Below, one piece after another: positions 17,235-26,304 of a stretch of 64,000 nt of DNA. The notes under the pieces were generated by a model that was given only the letters and a program-made list of their open reading frames with translations, searched no databases and was not told where the DNA came from. The stretch's first letter is position 1, and each line of letters starts with the position of its first letter. The DNA lies in assembly GCF_007846095.1 (NCBI RefSeq), contig NZ_VOEI01000004.1, positions 62,001 through 126,000 of the forward strand, read 5' to 3'. This stretch comes from Mucilaginibacter achroorhodeus (lineage in GTDB: Bacteria; Bacteroidota; Bacteroidia; Sphingobacteriales; Sphingobacteriaceae). A program made the translations under genes and the position numbers.

Positions 17235-18590
17235 ATGGATAATTCTCGTCGTAATTTTATCAGGCAAACATCAATTGCCGGTGCCGGGGTTTTACTTGCC
17301 AAAAGCGGTTTAAGTGCTAAAAGTTATAAGCGCATCATTGGTGCAAATGACAGGGTACGTGTTGGCGTTATCGGTTTTTCAGACAGGCATAAGGCCTCGC
17401 ATTTGCCAAGCTTTATGAACCATTATAAAGAGCTCAATTTTGAAGTGGTAGGCGTGTCTGACATCTGGAAACGCCGCAGGGAAGAAGGTGCGGCTATATG
17501 GAAGGGTAAGATGCAGAATGACGTAAAGGCTTACCGCAATAACGAGGAACTTTACGATAGCAAAACGGTTGATGCCGTATTTATCAGCACGGCCGATTTT
17601 CAGCACGCCCGCCACGCCATTGAAGCTGTTAAAGCCGGGTGCGATGCTTATGTTGAAAAGCCTTTTGCTGAGACCATGGAGGATAACCGGGCTGCACTTA
17701 AAGCGATAAAAGAATCAGGAAAGATAGTGCAGATAGGTTCTCAACGCCGCAGCGGTGCCAATTACCATGCAGCAAATGATTTTATACGTGCAGGAAAATT
17801 TGGCGACATCACGATGGTTGAACTTACCTGGAACGTGAACCAGCCCGGCCGCTGGCGCAGGCCCGACCTGATACCGTTGCTTAAAGAAGAGGACACTGAT
17901 TGGAAACGGTTTATCATGAACCGCCCTTATGAAAAATTTGACCCGAGAATATATTTAGAGTACCGCTTGTTTTGGCCGTACTCATCAGGCTTACCCGGCC
18001 AATGGATGAGCCACCAAATTGATACCGTTCACTGGTTTACCGGGCTTAAACATCCACGTAGCGTAGTGGCAAACGGCGGTATTTATATGTGGAAGGATGG
18101 CCGACGCAACTGGGATACCATTACCGCAGCATTTGATTACGGCCCGCTTGATGATCTTTCAAAAGGCTTCCAGGTTACGTTTGCATCGCGCATGCACAAT
18201 GGCGATGAACACCCCAAAGAAATCTACTATTCAAACGGCGGCGAACTGAATCTTGACACCAACAAGGTATCGCCAGAAGGCGGCCTTACACAAGATATGG
18301 CAAACGCCATGCACATGAAGGCTAATTTGTTGCCTGAAGTAAGCTTGAACAGCACCGAGCGGGTAGTGGCTTCTGCAAATACCGGTGGTGATGTGCTTAC
18401 CTCAAACCACGTGCGTAACTGGATGGAGTGTGTGCGCAGCCGTAAGCAACCCAACGCACCTGTTGAGGCAGGTTATAGCCACTCCATTGCCAACATCATG
18501 ACCAATGCTGCTGTGCATACCGGTTACAAAGCCACCTTTGATGAGAAAACGCAGGAGGTGATGGCCAATGGCAAGGTTTTTAAATATTAA
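17235..18590 (+). CDS. Gfo/Idh/MocA family oxidoreductase with Tat signal
   Basis: A 451-residue NAD(P)-dependent sugar oxidoreductase-type protein. The N-terminus SRRNFIRQTSIAGAGVLLA is a twin-arginine signal, so it is exported folded, with bound nucleotide. The Rossmann part follows (VRVGVIGFSDRHKASH), then the conserved CDAYVEKPFAET lysine motif and a C-terminal alpha/beta domain. Bacteroidota have many such periplasmic members acting on sugars or glycoside intermediates; the substrate is unknown. The PmoA-like gene begins 3 bases after its stop, so the two form an operon. Confidence 0.92.
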   Translation: MDNSRRNFIRQTSIAGAGVLLAKSGLSAKSYKRIIGANDRVRVGVIGFSDRHKASHLPSFMNHYKELNFEVVGVSDIWKRRREEGAAIWKGKMQNDVKAYRNNEELYDSKTVDAVFISTADFQHARHAIEAVKAGCDAYVEKPFAETMEDNRAALKAIKESGKIVQIGSQRRSGANYHAANDFIRAGKFGDITMVELTWNVNQPGRWRRPDLIPLLKEEDTDWKRFIMNRPYEKFDPRIYLEYRLFWPYSSGLPGQWMSHQIDTVHWFTGLKHPRSVVANGGIYMWKDGRRNWDTITAAFDYGPLDDLSKGFQVTFASRMHNGDEHPKEIYYSNGGELNLDTNKVSPEGGLTQDMANAMHMKANLLPEVSLNSTERVVASANTGGDVLTSNHVRNWMECVRSRKQPNAPVEAGYSHSIANIMTNAAVHTGYKATFDEKTQEVMANGKVFKY

Positions 18591-18593
18591 GCT

Positions 18594-19634
18594 ATGAACA
18601 GGTCTATCCGGGTTCTAATTCTTGCGCTGGCTGCTGCCCCAATGTTTGCACTCGCGCAAAAGGCGGAAACAGTCAAAATAGTTCCGCATAGCACTCAGCA
18701 TAAAGTTGATGTATTGATAGGTGGTAGGTTGTTTACACAATTCCTGTATCCAGATAGCCTGGAGAAGCCGGTACTGTATCCTTTACATACCGCTGATGGC
18801 ATAGTAGTTACCCGTGGTTTTCCTTTAGCACCGCGCCCCGGTGAGCCAAATGATCATCCGCACCATATAGGTTTATGGTTCAATTTTGAGAACTTGAATG
18901 GATTGGATTTCTGGAATAACTCTTATGCTATCCCGAAGGAAAAAAAGGGAGGTTATGGTTGGATAAAAACAGACAAAATAACCGAAACTAAAAGCGGAAA
19001 GACTGGTGCATTGGCTTACCACGCTAACTGGACAAACCAGCATGGGCAAGTGTTGGTAGAGGAAACAACCCATTTTGAATTTAGTGGCAATGCACATAGC
19101 AGGACAATAGACCGCATTACTACCCTAAAGGCCGATACCCAGGCTGTTTTCACTGACGCAAAGGACGGCCTTTTGGGTTTACGCCTTGCCCACGAATTGC
19201 AGATGCCAACCAATGAAGACCAAAAGTTTACCGATAGTAAAGGCATTGTAACTCTGGTAAAGGGCGGTACCGACCATATTGCCAATGGTAATTATATTAC
19301 CAGTGCCGGCAAATCTGGCAACGATGCCTGGAGCAGTCGTGCCGTTTGGTGCAAGATTTATGGCAAAATGGGTGCAGATTCGGTAAGTGTAACCATTGTC
19401 GATCATCCGCAAAATCCTAATTATCCAACTTTTTGGCATGCCAGGGGATACGGGTTATTTGCCGCCAATCCGCTGGGAGAAAAGGTTTTTACCAACGGCA
19501 AAAGCCAGAAAAACCTGACGCTGAAGAAAGGCGAGACGGTGACCTTTAAATACCGCATACTCATAAGCAACGGCAACAAAACGCCAGGCAAGGCAGACCT
19601 TGACAAGGCAGCGGCTGATTTTGCAAAACAGTAG
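18594..19634 (+). CDS. DUF6807 / PmoA-like exported protein
   Basis: A 346-residue protein with a Sec signal (about 1-21). It matches the family annotated as methane oxygenase PmoA-like, DUF6807, by the motif PNDHPHHIGLWF and the C-terminal FWHARGYGLFAANPLG. The PmoA name is historical: these proteins lack relation to particulate methane monooxygenase chemistry and look like a beta-sandwich or sugar-mutarotase-type fold. They are often paired with Gfo/Idh oxidoreductases, as here. A role in periplasmic sugar processing is inferred from that pairing. Confidence 0.87.
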   Translation: MNRSIRVLILALAAAPMFALAQKAETVKIVPHSTQHKVDVLIGGRLFTQFLYPDSLEKPVLYPLHTADGIVVTRGFPLAPRPGEPNDHPHHIGLWFNFENLNGLDFWNNSYAIPKEKKGGYGWIKTDKITETKSGKTGALAYHANWTNQHGQVLVEETTHFEFSGNAHSRTIDRITTLKADTQAVFTDAKDGLLGLRLAHELQMPTNEDQKFTDSKGIVTLVKGGTDHIANGNYITSAGKSGNDAWSSRAVWCKIYGKMGADSVSVTIVDHPQNPNYPTFWHARGYGLFAANPLGEKVFTNGKSQKNLTLKKGETVTFKYRILISNGNKTPGKADLDKAAADFAKQ

Positions 19635-19772
19635 TAAATATGGCGGTTTGTTGATTTGATGAATTCGACTTAATAGTCAATTAATATTGGCGCAACATTT
19701 TTGGCGGTAGCTTGCTGTGTATCCCAACACGCTGTTCAGCTAATTCCGTTTAATTTAATATCAGATATAGAG

Positions 19773-21014
19773 ATGATAAACCGGTTCGTACTTACTATTG
19801 CCCTTGCCTTTTTCGCTGCCAGTGCTTTTGCGCAAAAAACCAATAAAACAGTTTTTGTAATTGCTGATGGTATCCCTGCGGATGTTATTGAACTATTAGA
19901 CCTGCCAAATATCAAAAAGATTATTGCCGATGGCAGTTACACCCGTATGCATGTGGGCGGTGATGTAAATGCTTACAATCAAACGCCTACAATTTCTGCA
20001 GTTGGTTACAACAGTTTGCTAACCGGTACCTGGGTTAACAAACATAATGTGCCCGATAACGATATTAAGGCGCCTAATTACAATTATCAAAACATATTCA
20101 GGTTGATAAGGGCACAATATCCGGGCAAGAAAACGGCAATATTTTCGAGTTGGGAGGATAACCGTACTAAACTACTTGGCTACCACTTGCCCAATGCAGG
20201 AAATTTAAATGTTGATGATCATTACGATGGTTATGAGTTGGATACGGTAAACTTTAAACATGATGCCGCGCATGATTACATGCACCGCATAGATGAAAAA
20301 GTTGTTAGTGAAGCATCTGCGACAATTAAGAAGAATGGGCCTGACCTTTCATGGGTTTATCTTGAGTATACAGATGATATGGGCCACATGCACGGTGACA
20401 GTCCCGAGTTTTACGATGGCGTTAAAAAGCTTGATGTGCAAATGGGCAAACTTTATGAAGCAATACAATACCGCAAGGCACACTTTAATGAGAACTGGTT
20501 ATTGGTGATCACAACAGACCACGGCCGTGATGAAAAAACAGGCAGGGGGCACGGCGGGCAATCTCCGCGGCAGCGCAGCACCTGGATGGTTACCAACTAC
20601 CGGCCGCTTAATGCTTATGCCGAGCGCTACCACCCCGCCATTGTAGATATTATGCCAACCGTTGCCCGCTTCATGAATATTACCATACCGATGGATGTTA
20701 AGCGCGAAGTTGATGGTACGCCACTTATAGGCAAGGTTTCGGTTGCTGAGCCCGCTGCCATACTTGTACAAGGTAATCTTGATATCACCTGGAAAGCCGT
20801 AGATCCTGATGGAAAAGTAAAAATATGGGTAGCTAAGACCAATAACTTCAAAACAGGCAGTCCGGACGAGTACCAGCTAATGGGCGAGGTACCGGTTAAA
20901 GACCAACATGCTTTTATAAGTGTTAAGGACAGCCCGTCTGATTTTTATAAAATTGTTTTAGAAGCACCTTATAACATCACAAACCGGTGGGTGATAGCAG
21001 ATGCAAAAAAATGA
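19773..21014 (+). CDS. Type I phosphodiesterase / alkaline phosphatase superfamily enzyme
   Basis: A 413-residue exported metalloenzyme. The ATG at 19773 places a clear Sec signal ([21 protein letters not shown]) at the N-terminus; a longer frame from 19701 has no signal and is not credible. Superfamily motifs are [13 protein letters not shown] (first metal Asp), [15 protein letters not shown] (catalytic Thr/Ser region), [11 protein letters not shown] (metal Asp and His) and [16 protein letters not shown] (metal Asp/His). It should hydrolyse a phosphodiester or phosphomonoester in the periplasm. A C-terminal fibronectin-like piece (about 335-410) follows. It lies 138 bases after the PmoA-like gene. 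Confidence 0.88.
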   Translation: MINRFVLTIALAFFAASAFAQKTNKTVFVIADGIPADVIELLDLPNIKKIIADGSYTRMHVGGDVNAYNQTPTISAVGYNSLLTGTWVNKHNVPDNDIKAPNYNYQNIFRLIRAQYPGKKTAIFSSWEDNRTKLLGYHLPNAGNLNVDDHYDGYELDTVNFKHDAAHDYMHRIDEKVVSEASATIKKNGPDLSWVYLEYTDDMGHMHGDSPEFYDGVKKLDVQMGKLYEAIQYRKAHFNENWLLVITTDHGRDEKTGRGHGGQSPRQRSTWMVTNYRPLNAYAERYHPAIVDIMPTVARFMNITIPMDVKREVDGTPLIGKVSVAEPAAILVQGNLDITWKAVDPDGKVKIWVAKTNNFKTGSPDEYQLMGEVPVKDQHAFISVKDSPSDFYKIVLEAPYNITNRWVIADAKK

Positions 21015-21040
21015 AGGCTGCAAGTAAATAATCCTATAGC

Positions 21041-21075
21041 AAAAGGCCCTCAAACTACCATTTGTGGGCCTTTTT
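21041..21075. terminator. Intrinsic terminator, probably bidirectional
   Basis: AAAAGGCCC pairs with GGGCCTTTTT across a 16-base loop. It lies between the phosphodiesterase gene (plus) and the end of the polysaccharide operon (minus), with T runs on both strands. Confidence 0.8.
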
Positions 21076-21094
21076 AATGGAACGAAAATTAAAA

Positions 21095-22201
21095 TCAGGA
21101 CTGTTTAAGCTTCGATTGAACAAATTGAAGCATCTGAGCTTTAAATCGGCCTGTAGAGAAACTTTCGGCATGTTCCCTGATCGCAACCGGATCAAATGTG
21201 TGTTGAATTGAATCAAAATGCTGAACAGCAGCTATTATATCAGGTACGGTTTGATTTTTAAAAAACACGCCGGTTTTGTTTTCCACAACGCTTTCTAAAG
21301 CGCCACCTTTGCCAAAGGCAATAACGGGCACGCCGCATGCCTGCGCTTCAACAGGCAAAATCCCAAAGTCTTCTTCAGCAGCAAATACAAACGCTTTTGC
21401 TGCAGAAAGGTATGCCTTTAGTTTGTCAAACGTTTGGTATCCTAACAAAACGGTATTGGCCACAGCTAATTTGCTTACTTTTTTAAAATCCGGCCCGTCA
21501 CCTATAACCAGTAATTTTTTATCAGGCATTTGCGCAAAGGCCTGTACTATCAGGTCAATCTTTTTGTAAGGAACAAAACGCGAACAGGTAACAAAATAAT
21601 CGCCTTTTTCCGCCGCCGGCGCAAAATCTTCAGTAGCAACGTTAGGGTATATCACGTCACTGTCGCGCCCGTATACCTTTTTTATCCTTTTTGCTATGTA
21701 TTTAGAATTTGCTATAAAATGATCTACACGGTTTGTGCTGATGTAATCCCATGTTCTTATGCGATGCAAAAGATATTGTGCCAGGAAACCTTTAAGCCCT
21801 TTATTTAGGCCCGATTCGCGCAGGTATTGATGATTTAGATCCCATGCGTAACGCATAGGGGAGTGGCAGTAACAAATATGGATCTGATTAGCATTGGTCA
21901 ACACGCCTTTGGCAACCGCATGTGATGATGATATGATAAGATCGTAGCCAGACAGATCAAACTGTTCAACCGCAAGCGGGAACAACGGTAAATATGACCT
22001 GTATTTCTTTTTTGCGAACGGGAGGCGCTGAATGAAAGAAGTTTGCACTTTATGCCCTTTCAGCCCTAATTTTTCTAATGTTTCTTCTCGTGCTACCAAA
22101 GTAAACACATCAGCTTCAGGAAATAAGGATACAATCTCTTTAAATACGTTTTCAGAACCACCGATAACCGTCAACCAATCCTGTACTAATGCAACTTTCA
22201 T
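21095..22201 (-). CDS. Glycosyltransferase family 4
   Basis: A 368-residue GT-B enzyme. The N-terminal acceptor half opens with KVALVQDWLTVIGGSENVF, and the C-terminal GT4 domain carries VTCSRFVPYKKIDLIVQAF and the nucleotide-sugar motif EEDFGILPVEAQACGVPVIAFGKGGALE (E-x7-E). It resembles the WbaZ/mannosyl-type retaining transferases. It is the last gene of the operon that starts at 28741 and its ATG overlaps the previous gene's stop by one base. The sugar is not predictable from sequence alone. Confidence 0.88.
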   Translation of the reverse strand: MKVALVQDWLTVIGGSENVFKEIVSLFPEADVFTLVAREETLEKLGLKGHKVQTSFIQRLPFAKKKYRSYLPLFPLAVEQFDLSGYDLIISSSHAVAKGVLTNANQIHICYCHSPMRYAWDLNHQYLRESGLNKGLKGFLAQYLLHRIRTWDYISTNRVDHFIANSKYIAKRIKKVYGRDSDVIYPNVATEDFAPAAEKGDYFVTCSRFVPYKKIDLIVQAFAQMPDKKLLVIGDGPDFKKVSKLAVANTVLLGYQTFDKLKAYLSAAKAFVFAAEEDFGILPVEAQACGVPVIAFGKGGALESVVENKTGVFFKNQTVPDIIAAVQHFDSIQHTFDPVAIREHAESFSTGRFKAQMLQFVQSKLKQS

Positions 22202-23325
22202 TATTTTGTGTTGTATATAAGCTGATTAAATAATTCTATATGTTTTTGGGCGCTTTGTTGCCAATCAAAAAGTTTAACTCTTTCTGCTCCTTTAGCTATC
22301 AAAGTTTCCCGCTCCTGGTCGTTATTCAAAATCCATTCAATTTTAGATGCAATGTCTTCGGCATTTTCCGGATCAAAGTAAACTGCGGCCTCTCCGCAAA
22401 CCTCATGTAATACCGGTATCTCAGAAGCCAATACAGCGCATTTATTAACCATTGCTTCTAAAGGTGGTAAGCCAAAACCCTCATATAACGATGGGAACAC
22501 AAAAACAGCGGCATTGTTGTATATGGTTGCCATATCATCATTATCCACGTAGCCGGTAAAATGTAAGTTATCTGACAATGCCTGATTGGAGCTGATCATA
22601 TCAAATAAATTATCATCTCCGGTTATAAAGCCGTCTTTTTTGCCAACAACCAAAAGCTTGTATCGATCTTGCAGTGCCTTAGGCAGCGCCAAGTAAGCGT
22701 TGGCTAAATTTTTAAGATTCTTGTGCGGCTTTACATTGCCTACAAAAAGTATGTAGTTATCGGGCAGCTGGTATTTGGCCTTTAAATTATTTACATCAAC
22801 CAGTTTAGCTTGTTGCTCTACGCCATTATGGATAACGTTTATTTTGCTTTGATCAACCTTTATAAATTTCAATATCTCTTGCTTGGAGAAATGTGATACC
22901 GTAACTATCCGGTTGCTAAGTTTAGATACCAAATTGAACGCTAATTTTGCATAGATCTTTTGCTTAAGACTTAACTGAGAAGCGAATGCAAGGTGAAACA
23001 CGTCATGAATGGTCACCACCCTTTTTAATGCTTTAACAGGCATGAGCGGCGCGTTATAATGCGGCGACCAAAACAGATCGCAAACAGGTATTACCTTGCG
23101 GTATTTTAATTGCTCACTTATCGAGTAGATCGATGCCGGGAAATCGACAACTGCTACGTTGGGGTAGTATGATCCCAGCAACGATGGATCGCCTAATAGC
23201 GTTACCTCAAATTTTGAAATAATTGCAGGCAACAGCATTCGCAAATAGGTACCTATACCGGAGTGGTTGATCATCCTTGCATCTATGCAAAGGTGAGGCT
23301 TTTTGTTGGTTGGGGTATTATTCAT
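22201..23325 (-). CDS. Glycosyltransferase family 4
   Basis: A 374-residue GT4 enzyme with N-terminal RMINHSGIGTYLRMLLP, an acceptor-side segment HDVFHLAFAS, and the C-terminal donor site LFVGNVKPHKNLKNLANAY and SLYEGFGLPPLEAMVNKCAVLAS. This layout is typical of mannosyl- or rhamnosyltransferases in O-antigen and exopolysaccharide loci. It overlaps the polymerase gene by 8 bases at its start and touches the next GT4 at its end, so the three are translationally coupled. Confidence 0.88.
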   Translation of the reverse strand: MNNTPTNKKPHLCIDARMINHSGIGTYLRMLLPAIISKFEVTLLGDPSLLGSYYPNVAVVDFPASIYSISEQLKYRKVIPVCDLFWSPHYNAPLMPVKALKRVVTIHDVFHLAFASQLSLKQKIYAKLAFNLVSKLSNRIVTVSHFSKQEILKFIKVDQSKINVIHNGVEQQAKLVDVNNLKAKYQLPDNYILFVGNVKPHKNLKNLANAYLALPKALQDRYKLLVVGKKDGFITGDDNLFDMISSNQALSDNLHFTGYVDNDDMATIYNNAAVFVFPSLYEGFGLPPLEAMVNKCAVLASEIPVLHEVCGEAAVYFDPENAEDIASKIEWILNNDQERETLIAKGAERVKLFDWQQSAQKHIELFNQLIYNTK

Positions 23326-24622
23326 TTAAAGCTTTCTCCTTTGGTTCAAGTTCGGTCTGCATTAAAAAGAACAATACACCCATTAATAACCACGTATAAA
23401 AGAAATATATAGCCACACCTAATAGCAGCGGCCCAATTAATGCTAATATCAAATAATTTGAGGCTGGTAAAGGCCTGATGGTTTTGGCCAGCCTAAAGTA
23501 AAGCAACAGGTAAATAATAAAGAATATTATGCCTGCTTCAAGTAACATATCAACTATACCGCCCAAACCAGTGGCGTCCCAGAATGATACCGGAATTTCG
23601 GGCATGAACTGCCTGTAAGCCGGATTGTTTCTAAGCAGCGGATAGTTACCCCAGCCTATACCCACCCATGCGTTCTTTGCAAGCATGTTTGGGACAATCA
23701 CCGTTGCCGAGATTCTTCCCATCATAAAGTTGGGGTCTATCTCACCAGGAGCGAAAAGAGAAGCTTTTAACTCAATGTCTGACAAGCTGTCAACGTACAT
23801 CTGCAACGTAGCTATTGACCCAAATACCATCAATACAATTACCGCAATGTATAACAGGATTTTAACGAATAACCGCTTAAAAAACTTGCCAACTTTAGAC
23901 ATTAAATAAACGGCGCCATTTAAAAATAACAATAGATATCCAGCCTTAGATTGTCCTAACAAAACTAAAATTACCGGGATGATAAGGTACAAAGGCTTTA
24001 GCCTTAAACGACGGTAACATGCTACACAAACCGTAAAAATAAACGCGTAGAACAAGCCGAACGGTCCCCCTTCAACAAAGAAACCCTTGAGCCTGTAAAC
24101 CTGATCGCCCTCACTCGCATCGTAAACTATTAAACTTTCATACTTATCTGTTGCCAGCAAATGCAAAGCATACAAAGAGTAGGTAAGCATAAAGAATAAA
24201 CCAAATACCATTATTTGCACAAACAGTATCATTTTCAAAAGATTATATGGCTTTTGAGAATGAGATAAAACGTTGGCTGTGAAACAGCAGAACGTCATAC
24301 AGGTAAGCATCTCCAGGAAGCGTGCAAAGCTGATAAATCCCGGGTTTTTCAGTAACGTCAGGTTTTCGTCGTTAATGTAAAAGTTAGTGTAGTGATTTAC
24401 AATCAGCGTTTTTACTAATAAAAGGATGTAAAATGCTAAGAAGTATAAAATGGTTTTGCTTTTGGTTAAATGTTTAAACAAAAACGGCATCAACAACAGC
24501 ATCAATAGTTCTCCGGGCTGAAGGCCGGCTATTTTCAAATCAGGGAACTGAAGACAAATAGTACAGACAAGGACTATCCAAAACTCGGATTTAAATAAAG
24601 TAAGTCTGTTTTCTGTCTCCAT
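23318..24622 (-). CDS. O-antigen polymerase-like membrane protein (Wzy type)
   Basis: A 434-residue integral membrane protein with about 11-12 predicted helices and one large extracytoplasmic loop (about 255-355, containing PGEIDPNFMMGRISATVIVP and GIGWGNYPLLRNNP). That arrangement, and the position between glycosyltransferases, match Wzy polymerases or O-antigen ligase-like proteins that join repeat units in the periplasm. Sequence in this family is too variable to identify the linkage. The GIGWGNYP segment is typical of the Wzy_C/O-antigen ligase group. Confidence 0.8.
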   Translation of the reverse strand: METENRLTLFKSEFWIVLVCTICLQFPDLKIAGLQPGELLMLLLMPFLFKHLTKSKTILYFLAFYILLLVKTLIVNHYTNFYINDENLTLLKNPGFISFARFLEMLTCMTFCCFTANVLSHSQKPYNLLKMILFVQIMVFGLFFMLTYSLYALHLLATDKYESLIVYDASEGDQVYRLKGFFVEGGPFGLFYAFIFTVCVACYRRLRLKPLYLIIPVILVLLGQSKAGYLLLFLNGAVYLMSKVGKFFKRLFVKILLYIAVIVLMVFGSIATLQMYVDSLSDIELKASLFAPGEIDPNFMMGRISATVIVPNMLAKNAWVGIGWGNYPLLRNNPAYRQFMPEIPVSFWDATGLGGIVDMLLEAGIIFFIIYLLLYFRLAKTIRPLPASNYLILALIGPLLLGVAIYFFYTWLLMGVLFFLMQTELEPKEKALNE

Positions 24623-24627
24623 AATTG

Positions 24628-25794
24628 TTAATTAACCAACTTGCCAATTAAAGCATTATAGGCCCTAACCATCGTTTTAACATTAAATTTCTCTTCTACT
24701 TTTGCCCTTGCATTTTTACGGATGATATCTAACTTTTCGTGATCAAGAAATATTTTTTCTAATGTCTCGGCTAATGAGTTCTGATCATCGCATGTAAAAA
24801 GATAGCCGTCTTGTCCATTGTCAATAATTTCCGGTGAGCCGCCTGTATTTGAAGCAGCAACGATCTTTTCAATGGCCATTGCCTCGTAAATAGTTGTGCC
24901 CAATGGTTCACTTCCTTCCAGATTACTATTGTTCACAATAACATCGCAAGCATTATAGAAACCGGGCATATCACTTATTTTACCTAAATAATAGATGCCG
25001 TTGTCATGTTCAACTGCGTTTAAAAAGTCGTTACCGTAGGCTTCATCGTCTGCCGATAATGGGCCTGCCAACAATAATTTAAACTTAGGATATTGGCTTG
25101 AGAGTTTTTTAAAGGCCTGTATTAAACCAAGTTGACCTTTTCTATGCTCGATGGTGCCCGCCATTCCAATCACAAAATCATCGTTTTGGATAGCATGTAA
25201 ATGTCTAAATTTTTCACCACGACTTGAATCTGGTTGATATTCGTTCAAGTCAAGGCCGTTATACAGCGTTATTACCTTATCGCTTACAGGATATTTCTTT
25301 TTTACGGCGTTAGAAACAGTAAGGGTAGCATCATATAACTTAAATGCTGCTGCAGCAAGCTTGTTGTCAAAAGCAGAATAGTATTTAAGATCATGATCAG
25401 ACCAAACGAATTTCAGATCTTTTCTGAAAATTTTGGCTAAAACAATTGCCGGGAACAAATAAAATGCGGGCACTATGGTATTGGCATGTACAACGGCTAT
25501 GCTATTCGTTTTCGCGAATTTTAACACCTTGTATGAAACCGTTAAGCAGTTTGAAATAGCTTTAAAATAAAAGCCTAATTTGCCGGCGCTGCTTCTGTTA
25601 AGTTTTTTTAACTCATCTAAAAGATGGATAGCATACTTATCCTGATTTGTTTTGATAAGATTATCTGCGTAGGCGCCAGGCGAAACAAACAAATGAGGCT
25701 TAACTGCAGACAGGTTATTATCAATTAATCTCTGGATTACTTTTTCTGCTCCCGAGGCTTTTTCGCCGCCAAACACATAAAGGATATTAACCAT
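24628..25794 (-). CDS. Glycosyltransferase family 4
   Basis: A 388-residue GT-B protein. The N-terminus reads NILYVFGGEKASGAEKVIQRL, a typical acceptor-domain Gly loop. The C-terminal half has IGMAGTIEHRKGQLGLIQAFKKL and the donor motif GSEPLGTTIYEAMAIEKIVAASNTGGSPE. It starts on the last base of the acetyltransferase gene (overlap at 25794) and is followed 5 bases later by the polymerase gene. Confidence 0.87.
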   Translation of the reverse strand: MVNILYVFGGEKASGAEKVIQRLIDNNLSAVKPHLFVSPGAYADNLIKTNQDKYAIHLLDELKKLNRSSAGKLGFYFKAISNCLTVSYKVLKFAKTNSIAVVHANTIVPAFYLFPAIVLAKIFRKDLKFVWSDHDLKYYSAFDNKLAAAAFKLYDATLTVSNAVKKKYPVSDKVITLYNGLDLNEYQPDSSRGEKFRHLHAIQNDDFVIGMAGTIEHRKGQLGLIQAFKKLSSQYPKFKLLLAGPLSADDEAYGNDFLNAVEHDNGIYYLGKISDMPGFYNACDVIVNNSNLEGSEPLGTTIYEAMAIEKIVAASNTGGSPEIIDNGQDGYLFTCDDQNSLAETLEKIFLDHEKLDIIRKNARAKVEEKFNVKTMVRAYNALIGKLVN

Positions 25795-26300
25795 TAAAGA
25801 TATCTGATTATTTTTGCAGGGTTACCCGCGGCCACACAATTATCCGGTAGATCTTTAACCACAATGGAGCCGGCCCCAATCATTACGTTATTACCAATTT
25901 TTAATGGACCTATTATACAAACGTTGGCACCAATGTCTACATTATCGCCTATTACAGGGCAGCCGCTGTTAAAATCGCCGGCAGCGCTTTTTTTGTTACC
26001 CAACGTGGTTGCGTGGCGCAGTATGCAGTTCTTACCTATCTTAACTCCCGGGTTTACTACCAGGCAAAAGCCGTGGTGAAGCTGCAGGTTTTCTCCGGGT
26101 TGTACATGCCATGATAACTCTATTGCCATAAACCATTCAACAACAACGAGATAGAGAATCAAGTACCAAAAAAACAGTATGGTGGTAATTTTATTTGTTC
26201 TTGCCAGGCAAGCAAAGCGGTACAAAACCATTACAAGCTGGCCCTTAATATTCTTTTTGTTAGCTTTAAAATCCTGGAAAATCCCTCTGTTTGCTGACAT
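25794..26300 (-). CDS. Hexapeptide-repeat O-acetyltransferase, CysE-like
   Basis: A 168-residue transferase. A membrane-associated helix (about 38-60) precedes a left-handed beta-helix made of hexapeptide repeats (about 85-165: VIGDNVDIGANVCIIGPLKIGNNVMIGAGSIV). The catalytic His region is HHGFCLVVNPG and the C-terminus AAGNPAKIIRYL is that of serine acetyltransferase relatives. In polysaccharide loci such proteins acetylate a sugar of the repeat unit; they are often mis-annotated as serine acetyltransferase. A true cysteine-pathway role is unlikely because it is embedded in the operon. Confidence 0.85.
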   Translation of the reverse strand: MSANRGIFQDFKANKKNIKGQLVMVLYRFACLARTNKITTILFFWYLILYLVVVEWFMAIELSWHVQPGENLQLHHGFCLVVNPGVKIGKNCILRHATTLGNKKSAAGDFNSGCPVIGDNVDIGANVCIIGPLKIGNNVMIGAGSIVVKDLPDNCVAAGNPAKIIRYL

Positions 26301-26304
26301 ATCG

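Noticed and set aside
18594..19634. Methane monooxygenase subunit (PmoA)
   Set aside because: The name is a historical family label. The protein is soluble and exported, has no PmoA membrane segments or metal site, and pairs with a Gfo/Idh oxidoreductase.
25794..26300. Serine O-acetyltransferase (cysE) for cysteine synthesis
   Set aside because: The gene is embedded and translationally coupled in a polysaccharide operon and has an N-terminal membrane helix, which fits a sugar acetyltransferase better.
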